49,384 bases of DNA from Firmicutes bacterium M10-2 (GTDB lineage: Bacteria > Bacillota_I > Bacilli_A > Erysipelotrichales > Erysipelotrichaceae): positions 523,675 to 573,058 of the forward strand of contig KE159681.1 of assembly GCA_000403415.2 (NCBI GenBank), written 5' to 3'. Positions 26,159 to 35,216 of this stretch are shown piece after piece. Made by a program: the position numbers and the translations under genes. The notes beneath the pieces are model-generated. The model ran no database searches, was not told the DNA's origin, and saw only the letters and a list, made by a program, of their open reading frames with translations. Numbering within the stretch: the first letter of the stretch is position 1; every line of letters starts with the position of its first letter.

Positions 26159-27001
26159 TTATCGGGTTTCGAACTGTGGTTTCCACGAGGCAAAGTTTGC
26201 AAGTTGCGCGTCTGTCCGATGATAATAACGTTCTCCTTTATCGAGCTTGGCAATTTCTGCCATTTCTTCTTCGGTCAATTTAAAATCCAAAATATCGAGG
26301 TTGTCTTTGATGTGTTCGACATTTTTACTGCCCGGAATCACGACAAAACCCATTTGCGTATGCCACCGCAAAATGATTTGAGTGGGGGTTTTTCCGTATT
26401 TTTTCGCAAGTTCGATAAATACGGGTTCTTCCAGAAGTGCTTTATCTCCATGTCCGAGTGGATACCAGCTCATCAGCCGGATTTCATATTGATCAAGTAT
26501 TTTTCGAAGCTGCGACTGGGTAAAATACGGATGGGCCTCTACTTGTATAAACTGTGGTACGATTTCCCACTTTGTTTGAAGTTCTTCAAGATACTTGCCT
26601 TCGAAATTGGAAATTCCGATTGCTTTTACTTTGCCTTCTTTGTATGCTTTTTCAAGCTGTCGGTAACCGGCAAGCCAATTTCCGGCAGGTTGATGAATAT
26701 AAAGAAGATCGATATAATTCGTGCCCAGACGTTCTAATGTTTCATCAACGGCATTTTCGTTTTCGTATTCGCTAGGCCAAAGTTTTGTGGAAAGAAAAAT
26801 ATCTTCACGTCTGATTCCGCTTTCTTTCATGCCTCGTCCGCAAGCTCGCTCATTGACATACGCATTGGCTGTGTCTACAAGGGAATATCCCATTTTGAGT
26901 GCTTCTCTCACACTGTTTTGTGCTTCTGCGGGCGAAAGCATGAATGTTCCGATCCCGATTACGGGGCATTCCAGTTTGTTGTTTAAAATTACTTTTTCCA
27001 T
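26159..27001 (-). CDS. Aldo/keto reductase
   Basis: 280 residues. Tetrad motifs GYSLVDTANAYVNE, LSTKLWPSEY and LLYIHQPAG are intact, and FVVIPGSKNVEHIKDNLDIL supplies the NADPH-binding loop. AAGGAG precedes the ATG. It lies 13 nt after the flavodoxin and 28 nt before the longer AKR, so the three form one unit, likely controlled by the divergent TetR-type regulator at 27722. Confidence 0.93.
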   Translation of the reverse strand: MEKVILNNKLECPVIGIGTFMLSPAEAQNSVREALKMGYSLVDTANAYVNERACGRGMKESGIRREDIFLSTKLWPSEYENENAVDETLERLGTNYIDLLYIHQPAGNWLAGYRQLEKAYKEGKVKAIGISNFEGKYLEELQTKWEIVPQFIQVEAHPYFTQSQLRKILDQYEIRLMSWYPLGHGDKALLEEPVFIELAKKYGKTPTQIILRWHTQMGFVVIPGSKNVEHIKDNLDILDFKLTEEEMAEIAKLDKGERYYHRTDAQLANFASWKPQFETR

Positions 27002-27014
27002 TGTGTCATACTCC

Positions 27015-27536
27015 TTAAATTAAATGGTTGATTTTTAACCACTTTTCGATTTGCGGTTTCGCATTTGCCACATCACTTCCGATGATGGATAATCCTTTTG
27101 CGACTTTCGCACCATGGCAGACTGTTTTGATCTCTTTTTCGCTGTTTCCCATGCCGCTGCCTTCGTTTGTACAAAGCGGAAGAATTGTTTTTCCGAAGAA
27201 GTCGAACTTCTCAAGAAATGTAAACATGGCCATTGGCATGGTTCCCCAATAATTCGGATAGGCAAGAATTACAATATCGTACTGTTCGATCTTGTCGAGA
27301 ATGTGGACAAGTTCCGGCCTTACTTGGTTTTGCAAGTCATTTTTCGCCTCTTCGATACAGGTCATATACTCTTTTGCATAGGTTTTTTTCATTTCAACCT
27401 GAAATACGTCTGCATTCAATTGTTCTTTTATTTTTTCTACTGCGATTTCAGTATTTCCGACTTCGACAGAACGAAGGGTGCCTCCGAAATAGTTTTCGCC
27501 GGCCCTTGAAAAATAAGCAATGAGTACTTTGTTCAT
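27015..27536 (-). CDS. Flavodoxin
   Basis: 173 residues of long-chain flavodoxin type. YFSRAGENYFGG forms the N-terminal FMN region, VILAYPNYWGTMPMAM the second flavin contact, and LPLCTNEGSGMGNSEKEI the third. It carries electrons in the cytoplasm and probably serves a partner enzyme. AAGGAGG lies before ATG 27536. It is the first gene of the AKR unit and divergent from a TetR-type gene; half-sites TTATGCAACC occur near both starts. Confidence 0.9.
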   Translation of the reverse strand: MNKVLIAYFSRAGENYFGGTLRSVEVGNTEIAVEKIKEQLNADVFQVEMKKTYAKEYMTCIEEAKNDLQNQVRPELVHILDKIEQYDIVILAYPNYWGTMPMAMFTFLEKFDFFGKTILPLCTNEGSGMGNSEKEIKTVCHGAKVAKGLSIIGSDVANAKPQIEKWLKINHLI

Positions 27537-27578
27537 ATATGATTCCTCCTTGACTTCTTTAAAAACTCATGATAATTT

Positions 27579-27699
27579 TTATGCAACCCGAGTTTCTTAT
27601 ATCTGTTGATTGAATTATATATCTTGTCAGAAACAAAACAATGGTCGATTTTTTTTTAAAAGTTACTTATGCTACTTTTTTTGAAAAATGGTTGCATAA
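27579..27699. promoter_or_regulatory. Inverted half-sites between the flavodoxin and TetR genes
   Basis: TTATGCAACC at 27579-27588 and its exact reverse complement at 27690-27699, one near the start of each divergent gene, plus a related TTATGCTAC at 27667-27675. They are candidate binding sites of the TetR-type protein. Confidence 0.5.
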
Positions 27700-27721
27700 C
27701 AGAAATCGGAGGAAAAAAAAT

Positions 27722-28306
27722 ATGCTCTTAAACGGATCGGAAGATTTGCGTGTCCAAAAAACAATTGACGCTATTCAAAAAACTTTTGAGGAAATGATTT
27801 GCGAAATGGATTATGATCAAATTACTGTAAAAGAACTTTGCGAACGAGCTCGCATCAACAAGAAAACTTTTTACCGCTATTACAATGTCCTTGATGACCT
27901 GCTTGCCGAGCTTCAGGAAATTTTGACTCGAGAATACTTGAAACGAATTGCCGATTACCGAATACCGGAAGAGCTTGATAAAATAAATCGGGAATTTTTC
28001 CTTTATTCCGCAGAAAAAGGGCTTGCTTATGAAAAGATTACCTGTAGCGGAAGCTATAATTACATTCGAAACAAAATGATGAAAAGTGTGATGAGTTCAA
28101 CGTGGGGAAAAAACAATTGGCTTCAATCATTGGATCCGGCCAAGCAAAATATCTTATTGGGATTTATACAAAGCGCAAGTGTGGAAATGTACCGCAGATG
28201 GGTGGAAGATGGCAAAAAAATATCTTTGGAAGAAATCATCGAAATTTCAAACCAGCTTTTATGTTCCGGTGTGAATGGATTTGTAAGACACAATATCCCT
28301 ATGTGA
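27722..28306 (+). CDS. TetR/AcrR family transcriptional regulator
   Basis: 194 residues. The N-terminal HTH contains DQITVKELCERARINKKTF followed by YRYYNVLDDLL; the rest is a helical ligand domain with no clear subfamily. GGAGG lies 9 nt before ATG 27722. A longer frame would add 27 lysine-rich and phenylalanine-rich residues with no match. It likely represses the divergent flavodoxin/AKR operon and itself. Confidence 0.88.
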   Translation: MLLNGSEDLRVQKTIDAIQKTFEEMICEMDYDQITVKELCERARINKKTFYRYYNVLDDLLAELQEILTREYLKRIADYRIPEELDKINREFFLYSAEKGLAYEKITCSGSYNYIRNKMMKSVMSSTWGKNNWLQSLDPAKQNILLGFIQSASVEMYRRWVEDGKKISLEEIIEISNQLLCSGVNGFVRHNIPM

Positions 28307-28322
28307 GTGTAAAGGAAGAAAA

Positions 28323-28427
28323 AACTCTCCGAAAGCAAAAGCTTAAGGAGAGTTAGAGATTTTATGATTTATTTTGGATAATTTGCAAGTATGTGGGATA
28401 CTGTTCAAAAGTAAGTATCCTTTTTTT
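28323..28427 (+). terminator. Two hairpins downstream of the TetR-type gene
   Basis: First AACTCTCC/GGAGAGTT (28323-28354), whose better T tract is on the minus strand. Then GGATACT (28396-28402)/AGTATCC (28414-28420) followed by seven T on the plus strand, the likely tetR terminator. Confidence 0.7.
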
Positions 28428-28648
28428 GTTCCTTTAATATTTTTTATAAAGCCTAAAACAATTCCCTCACCAATACGATAGTGTCAAGAATTTTGTGTGA
28501 AAGTATATCCTTAGGCAATTAAATTAATCCTTGAACCAGTCTCTCGAGTTGTTTATCCAAAACTTCTGTGCACATGATTCATGTTTTTCTCGTTATAACG
28601 ATTAAATTGGACTACAAGGTATTTTTCTTCGGCCTATTCTGTTGGAAA
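28428..28648. other. Non-coding stretch, probable IS256-type end
   Basis: No gene seen. Around 28479-28505 the sequence GATAGTGTCAAGAATTTTGT looks like the terminal repeat of an IS256-family element, consistent with the transposase relic that follows; the opposite end was not found. Confidence 0.4.
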
Positions 28649-29071
28649 CTATTCTTTCTTTTTGAAATTCCTTTTTAATTGTTTGTGTTTCCATTTATTG
28701 ATGAATTCTTTTAAAGAAGATAGAACTTTTTCTTTTGATTTGGATCGATACACCTCTTTAAACTCATTGGCCACTTCTTTCCTGTCGCTGACTCTTAGAT
28801 TCTGGACACACATCCAGTATCGCATCCTCCATACCCGTCAATCCGTCTATGCAAAAGTAAGAAATTCGTTCGATACCTCTTGTTTTAGATCCTTCAATAA
28901 CTCTTTCCATATCTCAGCGGATTCGGTTGGAACAACCATATAGCCAAGTATTTCATTGAGAGATTTCTCTAATTCCGAACGAAACAGTTTGGTTATAGCT
29001 TGTTCAAAAGCCGGAAGATTCTTGTCATTAGAAAATAGGTTTTTCATTGAAGATGTAGTAAAATAGTTCAT
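28649..29071 (-). pseudogene. IS256-family transposase remnant
   Basis: The N-terminal piece from 29071 (MNYFTTSSMKNLFSNDKNLP, then LFRSELEKSLNEILGYM) ends early. After a large internal deletion the minus strand encodes FCIDGLTGMEDAILDVCPES, which matches the IS256 core (DGLTGF.EAI...FP), then after a frameshift SDRKEVANEFKEVYRS and SSLKEFINKWKHKQLKRNF to a TAG at 28649. Two of the catalytic-domain blocks and the C-terminus are gone. It marks the left border of the AT-rich polysaccharide region. Confidence 0.75.
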
Positions 29072-29377
29072 GGGTATATTCCTTTCGTAAATTGTTTTTT
29101 GTCGAACTGATTTTACTAAGGAGATGCCTTTTTTTCTGCATTTATAGAAAAACGAATTTACAAAAAATATTTTATGCTATCTAAGATTCACTCTCGTAAA
29201 ATTCAATTTATTCTTGGTCAAGAAACAGATTTCATATTTTTTCCTTCTCTTGATCTCTTTAATTCTTTTTCTGTGATATCCTATACATAAATGTACTTAT
29301 AACTTAGATAAAATTCTTCAATAATGAAATCACATAAAATAAGAATAGAAACAAATATATTCCTCAAAAAATATAAA
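29072..29377. other. AT-rich gap, nothing recognised
   Basis: About 300 bp between the transposase relic and the acyltransferase pseudogene. I see no gene, strong hairpin or repeat. Confidence 0.6.
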
Positions 29378-30460
29378 TCAATTGTTTTTTAATATCGCAT
29401 TAAATAAGCCATCTACTTTTTTGCTGATATTTTTAAATAGCTTCATTGTTATTTTATTTACTAAATTTGTTATCCATAAAGATATTGGAATTAAAAACAA
29501 AAAAAGAAAAACAATAAGTATTGGATGTAATATAACATAAACATTTGAAGAGAAATACCAAGAATCAACATAAAAAATTTTTCTCCATAAAGGTCTAAAT
29601 AATACGTTTTCATGCAATAAGTAAATTCCAAACGAGGCCTTTCCTCCCCAATAGATAAGTTTTTTTTGTTTTACCTCCATTTTTAAAAAGCAATAGAAAA
29701 TCATCGCTGCTGTTATTATCGTAATTAAGGTCCGTCCGCGAATCTTAATATAGATATCAATAAATCGTTCTGGAGGAAGATAAATTTTAGCTATCATTTC
29801 CAAACCTATAATTACTATAATCCCTATAAAAAAATAATTTCTATTGCGTTCAAACCAATTATTTTTATTAGATTTTAAATATGCAATAAATAGGAATATA
29901 TATATAAAATCCATTAAATATCCACCTACATTTTGCTGATAATAATTATAAATCGGTACCAAGGGTGTAAACAAAAGCCAAAGAAATTTTGCAGTTTCTG
30001 GAGTTAATGAATTAGTTACTTTTTGTAATAAAGGAATCATCAAATAAAAAACTAAAAAAGCTGAAACGAACCAATATTGTTGTTTAATTGGAGTAAAAAA
30101 TTCTGTACAAAAAATCTCTCTAGAAATTACTTTTGAATCATATAATATAAAAAAAACTAAAAATAAAACTGAAACTATCCAAGATTGAAGAGTAATTTCA
30201 ATAAATCGAATAAATTTTATCCCTTTTCTATCTACCATAAACCATAAAGTAATCATCACAAATAAAACAACGCCTAACTGTCCCCAATTTCCAAACAAAC
30301 TAGCAATGAAAAACCGCCAAGAAATTGGTAATTGTAAAATTGCATAAGATGAATCTCCCGTTCCTCTCTCAATCAGATGCTAAGACATAATAAGAAGAAT
30401 CGCAATTATTCTCAATAGTTCAATATTTGCGTTTCGATTTTTTTTTATTCTTACCATCAT
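29378..30460 (-). pseudogene. Acyltransferase-3 (OafA-like) interrupted by an amber codon
   Basis: A membrane O-acyltransferase frame begins at ATG 30460 (GGAGGA just upstream) with MMVRIKKNRNANIELLRIIA, the usual NIELLRI(I/L)A motif, then reads ILLIMS-stop-HLIERGTG. The TAG at 30380-30382 replaces what is normally an aromatic or other residue before the conserved His. Beyond it the frame stays open for more than 300 codons with about nine membrane segments, including FFTPIKQQYWFVSAFLVFYL. Unless the stop is read through, no active enzyme is made. It would acylate a sugar of the polysaccharide. Start overlaps the fusion-gene stop. Confidence 0.85.
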
Positions 30461-31800
30461 TCCTCCAAAATTATTATTTGTCGATTTTGCAAAAATCGTT
30501 CCATAATATCTGCAATCGCAATACTATATTTTTCTAGAATATATTCATTTGTTTTCGTTTCTTTTATCATCTGAACAAAAGAAACTAATTCATATCTAAT
30601 TCCTTCTCCATCCAATTGATAAAAAAAACGTTTTTTATCTTCAATTTTTTCATATCGAATTTCAAAATAATCTAATTTCCACCAAGGAGCCGGTACATAT
30701 ATATACCCCTTAGTTCCTGTTATGACTAAGTCCCCTTCTGATTTCACACCTTTTCCCACTTTAACCGTTGCTGTTCCATTAGGAAAAACAAAATTAATTT
30801 TTGTAAATGCATCAAACTTTTTTTCTTCATCCAAAAACATCGAAGTAATTTGAATATTTTTTGGTTTTACTCCATAAATTTGAAAAATCGGCAATAAAGC
30901 GGTAGGCCCCCACCCACAGATACTATTCCAAGGGACTTTAGTATAATCATTTTGAGATTGGTCAAGCTCTTTTCGACTCGTACACGTTGCATCTACAGAA
31001 ACCACCTGGCCAATCTTTCCACTTTTTATTAAGAGAAGAAGACGATTATATGCAATAGAATAAGCAGTTTTAATAGCTTCCATTAAAATAAGGCCATTTT
31101 TTTTTGCAATCGTGTATAAATTTTCAACTTCCGTTCCATTCAATGCGATTGGAGATTCGCATATTACATGCTTCATGTTGTTCAAGGCCATTTCTATTTG
31201 ATCGGCATGATATTGTGGTGCGGATTCGATTAACACTGCATCACAATATTTTAGAAGTTCCTCATATGAAGAATAATTTACAATCCCTCCCATATTTTCT
31301 TGTTCCTTAAATTCGTTTAAATATGCCCCAGAAATTTGTATTCCATTTACGAATTCAATTTCATTAGCATATTTTTCAAGCATCGTACGATCACCTACAA
31401 ATCCAAGTTTAAGAAAAGATTGTTTTTCCCTTATTTGAGTGCTCGATATACCTTCTGTTCTTTCTAAATAAACTACTTTGCAGAATTCCTTTAAATAATC
31501 AAATTTTCCTTCCCAATCTGATCCCACCGTAAAAATATCTATATCATACCTCTGGATATCATCAATTTTTTGTCCCTCATATTCTTCTACTATTATTTCA
31601 TCCGCTAATCCTGTAGCTTTTACGGCTTCAATTCTTTCCATCAAAGATTGTTGAACGTTGATTTTCCCTCGCGCCTTATCAAAATCATCGGCAGTAACTC
31701 CTACAATTAAATAATCTCCAAGTTCTTTTGCTCTTTTAAGTAAATTAATATGACCAAAATGAAGTAAGTCATAAGTACCATATGTAATGACTTTTTTCAT
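30457..31800 (-). CDS. TagD-like cytidylyltransferase fused to a Gfo/Idh-type domain
   Basis: 447 residues in two parts. Residues 1-128 are a glycerol-3-phosphate cytidylyltransferase: VITYGTYDLLHFGHINLLKR carries the HxGH motif, RTEGISSTQIRE the second nucleotide motif. Such enzymes make CDP-glycerol. From about 131 a Gfo/Idh-type oxidoreductase follows, but its nucleotide loop is GFVGDRTM (not GxGxxG) and the usual EKP motif is CESP, lacking the Lys. The second half may thus have lost or changed its redox function. CDP-glycerol would serve the glycerophosphotransferase at 34026. AGGAGGAG precedes the ATG. Confidence 0.85.
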   Translation of the reverse strand: MKKVITYGTYDLLHFGHINLLKRAKELGDYLIVGVTADDFDKARGKINVQQSLMERIEAVKATGLADEIIVEEYEGQKIDDIQRYDIDIFTVGSDWEGKFDYLKEFCKVVYLERTEGISSTQIREKQSFLKLGFVGDRTMLEKYANEIEFVNGIQISGAYLNEFKEQENMGGIVNYSSYEELLKYCDAVLIESAPQYHADQIEMALNNMKHVICESPIALNGTEVENLYTIAKKNGLILMEAIKTAYSIAYNRLLLLIKSGKIGQVVSVDATCTSRKELDQSQNDYTKVPWNSICGWGPTALLPIFQIYGVKPKNIQITSMFLDEEKKFDAFTKINFVFPNGTATVKVGKGVKSEGDLVITGTKGYIYVPAPWWKLDYFEIRYEKIEDKKRFFYQLDGEGIRYELVSFVQMIKETKTNEYILEKYSIAIADIMERFLQNRQIIILEE

Positions 31801-31816
31801 CTCTCCTCCTCCTCAA

Positions 31817-32875
31817 TTAATTATCTAGCTCAAATAAAGCTGTTAAAAATCGCTTCATGTATTGTTTCTCTGCAGTTGTTACTCGTAAACAAGTTCCAAA
31901 TTTCCCAATTCCATTATATGACTTAATTAAAATACCTTTTTCATTTTTCATTCGTTGAACTAAAATATCTGCATTGGTTTTAGGTTTGATGAAGATAAAA
32001 TTTCCAGTTTCGCCCTCATATTCATATCCATACTTCTCTAACTCCTTTTGCAGATATTCTCGACCATCTTTATGTTTTTTAATTAAATCTTCGATCATAC
32101 CTGGTGTTTCAATGATAGACTGTGCAAACAACTGTGCAAACGCATTAACGTTATGCGGAGTACAAAGTTTTTGAATCATTTTTACTCCTGCTGGCCATCC
32201 AACAACATATCCCAATCTTGCTCCAGCTAAAGAAAACATTTTTGAAAACGTTCGTGTTAAAAAGACATGTTCATTTTCTAATGCATATTGCAAAAAAGTT
32301 TCTGAGTAAAAATAGTGGTAAGCTTCATCAACTAAAATAGTGATTTCATTTTCTTTCGCCTTTTTTAAAATTTGTTTGAATTCTTCTTCTGTATATACAT
32401 TTCCCATTGGATTATTCGGATTAACTAAGATTAGAAGTTGTACTTCTTTCGTCATTTTTTCTAAAATTCTTTCTACTGGCATCTTTAAATCGTCAGTATA
32501 AGTTACTGGAATAAATTCTCGACCATACATTTTCGAATAAACTTCAAACATTGCATAAGTAGGTGTTACTCCTAAAATCTTTCCGTTTATAGAAGTAAAT
32601 GCTTCTATAATATAACGGATACCTTCAGAAGATCCATTTACTAAACAAATATGTTCAATATCTGTTCCTAAATATTTAGCTAATATCTCTGTAAACTCCA
32701 AGGTTTCAGGATATTCTGATATAACCCGAGCATCGATTTTTGACAAAACCTTCTCAATAAATTCTTGAGACAATCCTCCTGGATTTTCATTCAAATCTAA
32801 TCTCAAATATTCTTTCCTACTATTTTGATCAAAAATACGATTTAGATATTCTACATTTGGATTTAAATAATACAT
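31817..32875 (-). CDS. Class I/II PLP aminotransferase (HisC-like)
   Basis: 352 residues. PLP residues can be placed: NPNNPMGNVY near 152, DEAYHYF with Asp183, and the Schiff-base Lys212 in RTFSKMFSLAGARLGY. The sequence is closest in style to histidinol-phosphate aminotransferases, but no his genes are near. I start at ATG 32875 after GAGGTGAG, 1 nt beyond the opine-dehydrogenase-like stop. In this setting it may form an amino acid or amino sugar precursor for polysaccharide decoration, possibly the amine partner of the opine-type enzyme. Confidence 0.88.
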   Translation of the reverse strand: MYYLNPNVEYLNRIFDQNSRKEYLRLDLNENPGGLSQEFIEKVLSKIDARVISEYPETLEFTEILAKYLGTDIEHICLVNGSSEGIRYIIEAFTSINGKILGVTPTYAMFEVYSKMYGREFIPVTYTDDLKMPVERILEKMTKEVQLLILVNPNNPMGNVYTEEEFKQILKKAKENEITILVDEAYHYFYSETFLQYALENEHVFLTRTFSKMFSLAGARLGYVVGWPAGVKMIQKLCTPHNVNAFAQLFAQSIIETPGMIEDLIKKHKDGREYLQKELEKYGYEYEGETGNFIFIKPKTNADILVQRMKNEKGILIKSYNGIGKFGTCLRVTTAEKQYMKRFLTALFELDN

Positions 32876-32876
32876 T

Positions 32877-34010
32877 TTACTCACCTCTATAAAATTTTTC
32901 AATTTGCTCAATGAATTGAAAGCCATTTCTCCCTGGAACACCAGTATCATCTATCTCTTTCCCATAAGTATTTTTTTCAAGATTGAAATAATTGTGTCCT
33001 GTTAATTTTTCGTAAAAAAGCAATAAGTTATCAATAACTGGTGTATCGATGTTAGCCATTAAAGCAAAATCTTTTATGATGCAAATTCCATAAGGAAAAT
33101 CTTCAATAAACATTCGAGAATTAAAATCTGGAATATATCCCTTCTTAGTTTGAATCAAAGGAACTTTTACTGATTTAAATGCTTCTATACTTTTTAGTTT
33201 TTTAGTCATTGCCTCTGGGGTAGAAGATTCATAATAAATAGGTAGTGGCACTACGTCTTTAAGATTAAAATTTCCTAAATTGCCACAAATCTGTTGTAGC
33301 TCATAATCGTAATCAAATAAGAGTTTAGATGTATCATCATTCCATTCTTCGTAAAACATAAGTTGCTTAGGATAACTCATCCCAGGTTTATAATCTTTAA
33401 AGACATTATAAAGCCCACTTAGATGAAGCAACGGATTTGATGGGGCTAAAGTAATAGCTAAATATTCATGAACTGGTTCTACTGGAATATTTAAAAGACT
33501 TTCTACTATCTCACTTACATATTTTGTATCTTTCTGAGGAATAGCAGCTATATAAAGTTTTTTCTTTTTTGATAAAATATTTGCTATGATTTCATGCTCT
33601 TTTTTTTCTGAACGCGCTACGTAAGGCACTCTTTGAAATCCTGCAATAATTACTCCTTTATCTATTAAATTTTTGCAAAAATATTCGGCACCGCCATATC
33701 CTGGAACAAAGCATAATATCGCTTTATTTGTAATATACTTTTCATTTTCTTGAATAAATTTTTTTCTTAAAAAAGCCGGATAAGTACAAAAAATGATATC
33801 AGCTTTTTTGAAAGAGTTAGCAGGATTATCAGATATGGTTACATCTTTAATAATTTTTGTTTCATCGTTCTCCACATCATTTAAAAATAATTCTCTGTTT
33901 TCAAATAAATTTTTGCAAGTATATACTGTTACTTTATTCTTTTTATTTAAGGAAATATACGAAGCCATTGTTAAGCCAACATTTCCTGCTCCTACAATTG
34001 TAATATTCAT
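32877..34010 (-). CDS. NAD/NADP octopine/nopaline (opine) dehydrogenase family protein
   Basis: 377 residues. The N-terminal Rossmann domain starts NITIVGAGNVGLTMASYIS; the C-terminal helical domain has the family stretch APSNPLLHLSGLYNVFKDY with its conserved His. Opine dehydrogenases join an amino group to a keto acid by reductive condensation. Between an aminotransferase and a glycerophosphotransferase in a capsule cluster, it could make an N-(carboxyalkyl) amino substituent; such groups are known in some O-antigens. This is inference. AAGGAGG lies before ATG 34010. Confidence 0.85.
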   Translation of the reverse strand: MNITIVGAGNVGLTMASYISLNKKNKVTVYTCKNLFENRELFLNDVENDETKIIKDVTISDNPANSFKKADIIFCTYPAFLRKKFIQENEKYITNKAILCFVPGYGGAEYFCKNLIDKGVIIAGFQRVPYVARSEKKEHEIIANILSKKKKLYIAAIPQKDTKYVSEIVESLLNIPVEPVHEYLAITLAPSNPLLHLSGLYNVFKDYKPGMSYPKQLMFYEEWNDDTSKLLFDYDYELQQICGNLGNFNLKDVVPLPIYYESSTPEAMTKKLKSIEAFKSVKVPLIQTKKGYIPDFNSRMFIEDFPYGICIIKDFALMANIDTPVIDNLLLFYEKLTGHNYFNLEKNTYGKEIDDTGVPGRNGFQFIEQIEKFYRGE

Positions 34011-34025
34011 AAACAGCCTCCTTAA

Positions 34026-35216
34026 TTATAATTTTAAATATTCAGAAATTCTTTGTGATGAATTACCATCTCGATATTTGTGAAAAAGAGGTAATATATC
34101 ATTTCTCTCTGTTCTATAAATATCTTTCTCTTCTACTATATCTTCTATCGCATGATACAATTCTTTTTCTTCAAAAATACGATATCCCACCATGTAATCT
34201 AAAGCATTCTCAGGATAGATTCCTCGAGATTCTTTATATTTTTTATAGTCATCAAGTATATATATAATTGGTTTATCCAATAATAGATAATCCACTGTAA
34301 TCGAAGAATAATCACTAATTAAACAATTAAATAATGGAATCATTTCATATAATTGAATTTTCTTCTCCCTGAGTTCATCATCTCTGATTATCCGAATATG
34401 TGAATAAGACGTTTGAAAAATAGGTAATTCTGCTTGTAAATGATGAAGTTTAAGATAGCACATTGATTTTTTTTCTTTCATATACTCATTAAATTGATTT
34501 AGCTTAGCTTTCGTTACAAACAAAGGTAATCCCGTTTCATTTTCAATATAATCTTCGCTAAGAAATTTATTAATAGATTTTCTAAATGTAGGCATCCAAA
34601 GGAAATTGCATTTTTCACTATCTATATTTAGAATTTTTAATATTTCCTTTTTCCTACTTTCTGTTTCATTAAAAAAATAATCTAGACGTGGATATCCTAA
34701 AATCTCAGTTTTATTTAAGTCTACCTGAAACCAATTCGCATTACCTTTCGCAGGAATTTCACCAGTAGCAATCATTTTATCGAAGGAAGGAGGATTAATA
34801 GAAAAATCACTTCCTTTGGAACTTTTGAATCCAAATCCATGACTAAGGTATAAAAGTATTTGATGATTCCTTTTTTTAAAGCCTCCTTCTCTGTATAAGT
34901 CACAATGATCATAAATATAAAATTTCGACACAGCTAAAAGATATATATAATAAAAATTTAAATATTTATATCTTTTTTTTATTTTTTTTATTTTATAGGA
35001 ACAGGGACACTCATTATTTAAATCATCTAGAAACCAAAAAAATCTATATTTCTCTTTTTTCTGATTTATCAAATATTCAAAAAAAGCATATGAATTATCA
35101 GAAAAATCACCTTCACTTTCAAATATTACATAGTCATTTCTTAATGGCAAGAGAGAAAAAAAATTAAAAATCATTTTTTTTAACTCATATAATATTTTTT
35201 TTATTATTTGTTTCAT
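34026..35216 (-). CDS. CDP-glycerol glycerophosphotransferase family (TagB/TagF-like)
   Basis: 396 residues, a single Glyphos_transf domain with a basic, membrane-associating N-terminus (KKILYELKKMIFNFFSLLPL). Conserved motifs are YLSHGFGFKSSKG near residue 130 and LISDYSSITVDYLLLDKPII near 315. It transfers glycerol phosphate (or another polyol phosphate) from a CDP donor at the inner membrane face. Its CDP-glycerol could come from the TagD-like fusion three genes downstream. ATG 35216 has GGTGAG upstream; its start overlaps the flippase stop by 4 nt. Confidence 0.9.
   Translation of the reverse strand: MKQIIKKILYELKKMIFNFFSLLPLRNDYVIFESEGDFSDNSYAFFEYLINQKKEKYRFFWFLDDLNNECPCSYKIKKIKKRYKYLNFYYIYLLAVSKFYIYDHCDLYREGGFKKRNHQILLYLSHGFGFKSSKGSDFSINPPSFDKMIATGEIPAKGNANWFQVDLNKTEILGYPRLDYFFNETESRKKEILKILNIDSEKCNFLWMPTFRKSINKFLSEDYIENETGLPLFVTKAKLNQFNEYMKEKKSMCYLKLHHLQAELPIFQTSYSHIRIIRDDELREKKIQLYEMIPLFNCLISDYSSITVDYLLLDKPIIYILDDYKKYKESRGIYPENALDYMVGYRIFEEKELYHAIEDIVEEKDIYRTERNDILPLFHKYRDGNSSQRISEYLKL

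Noticed and set aside
28662-28943. Plus-strand frame of 93 codons
   Set aside because: It is antisense to the IS256-type relic and has no independent support.
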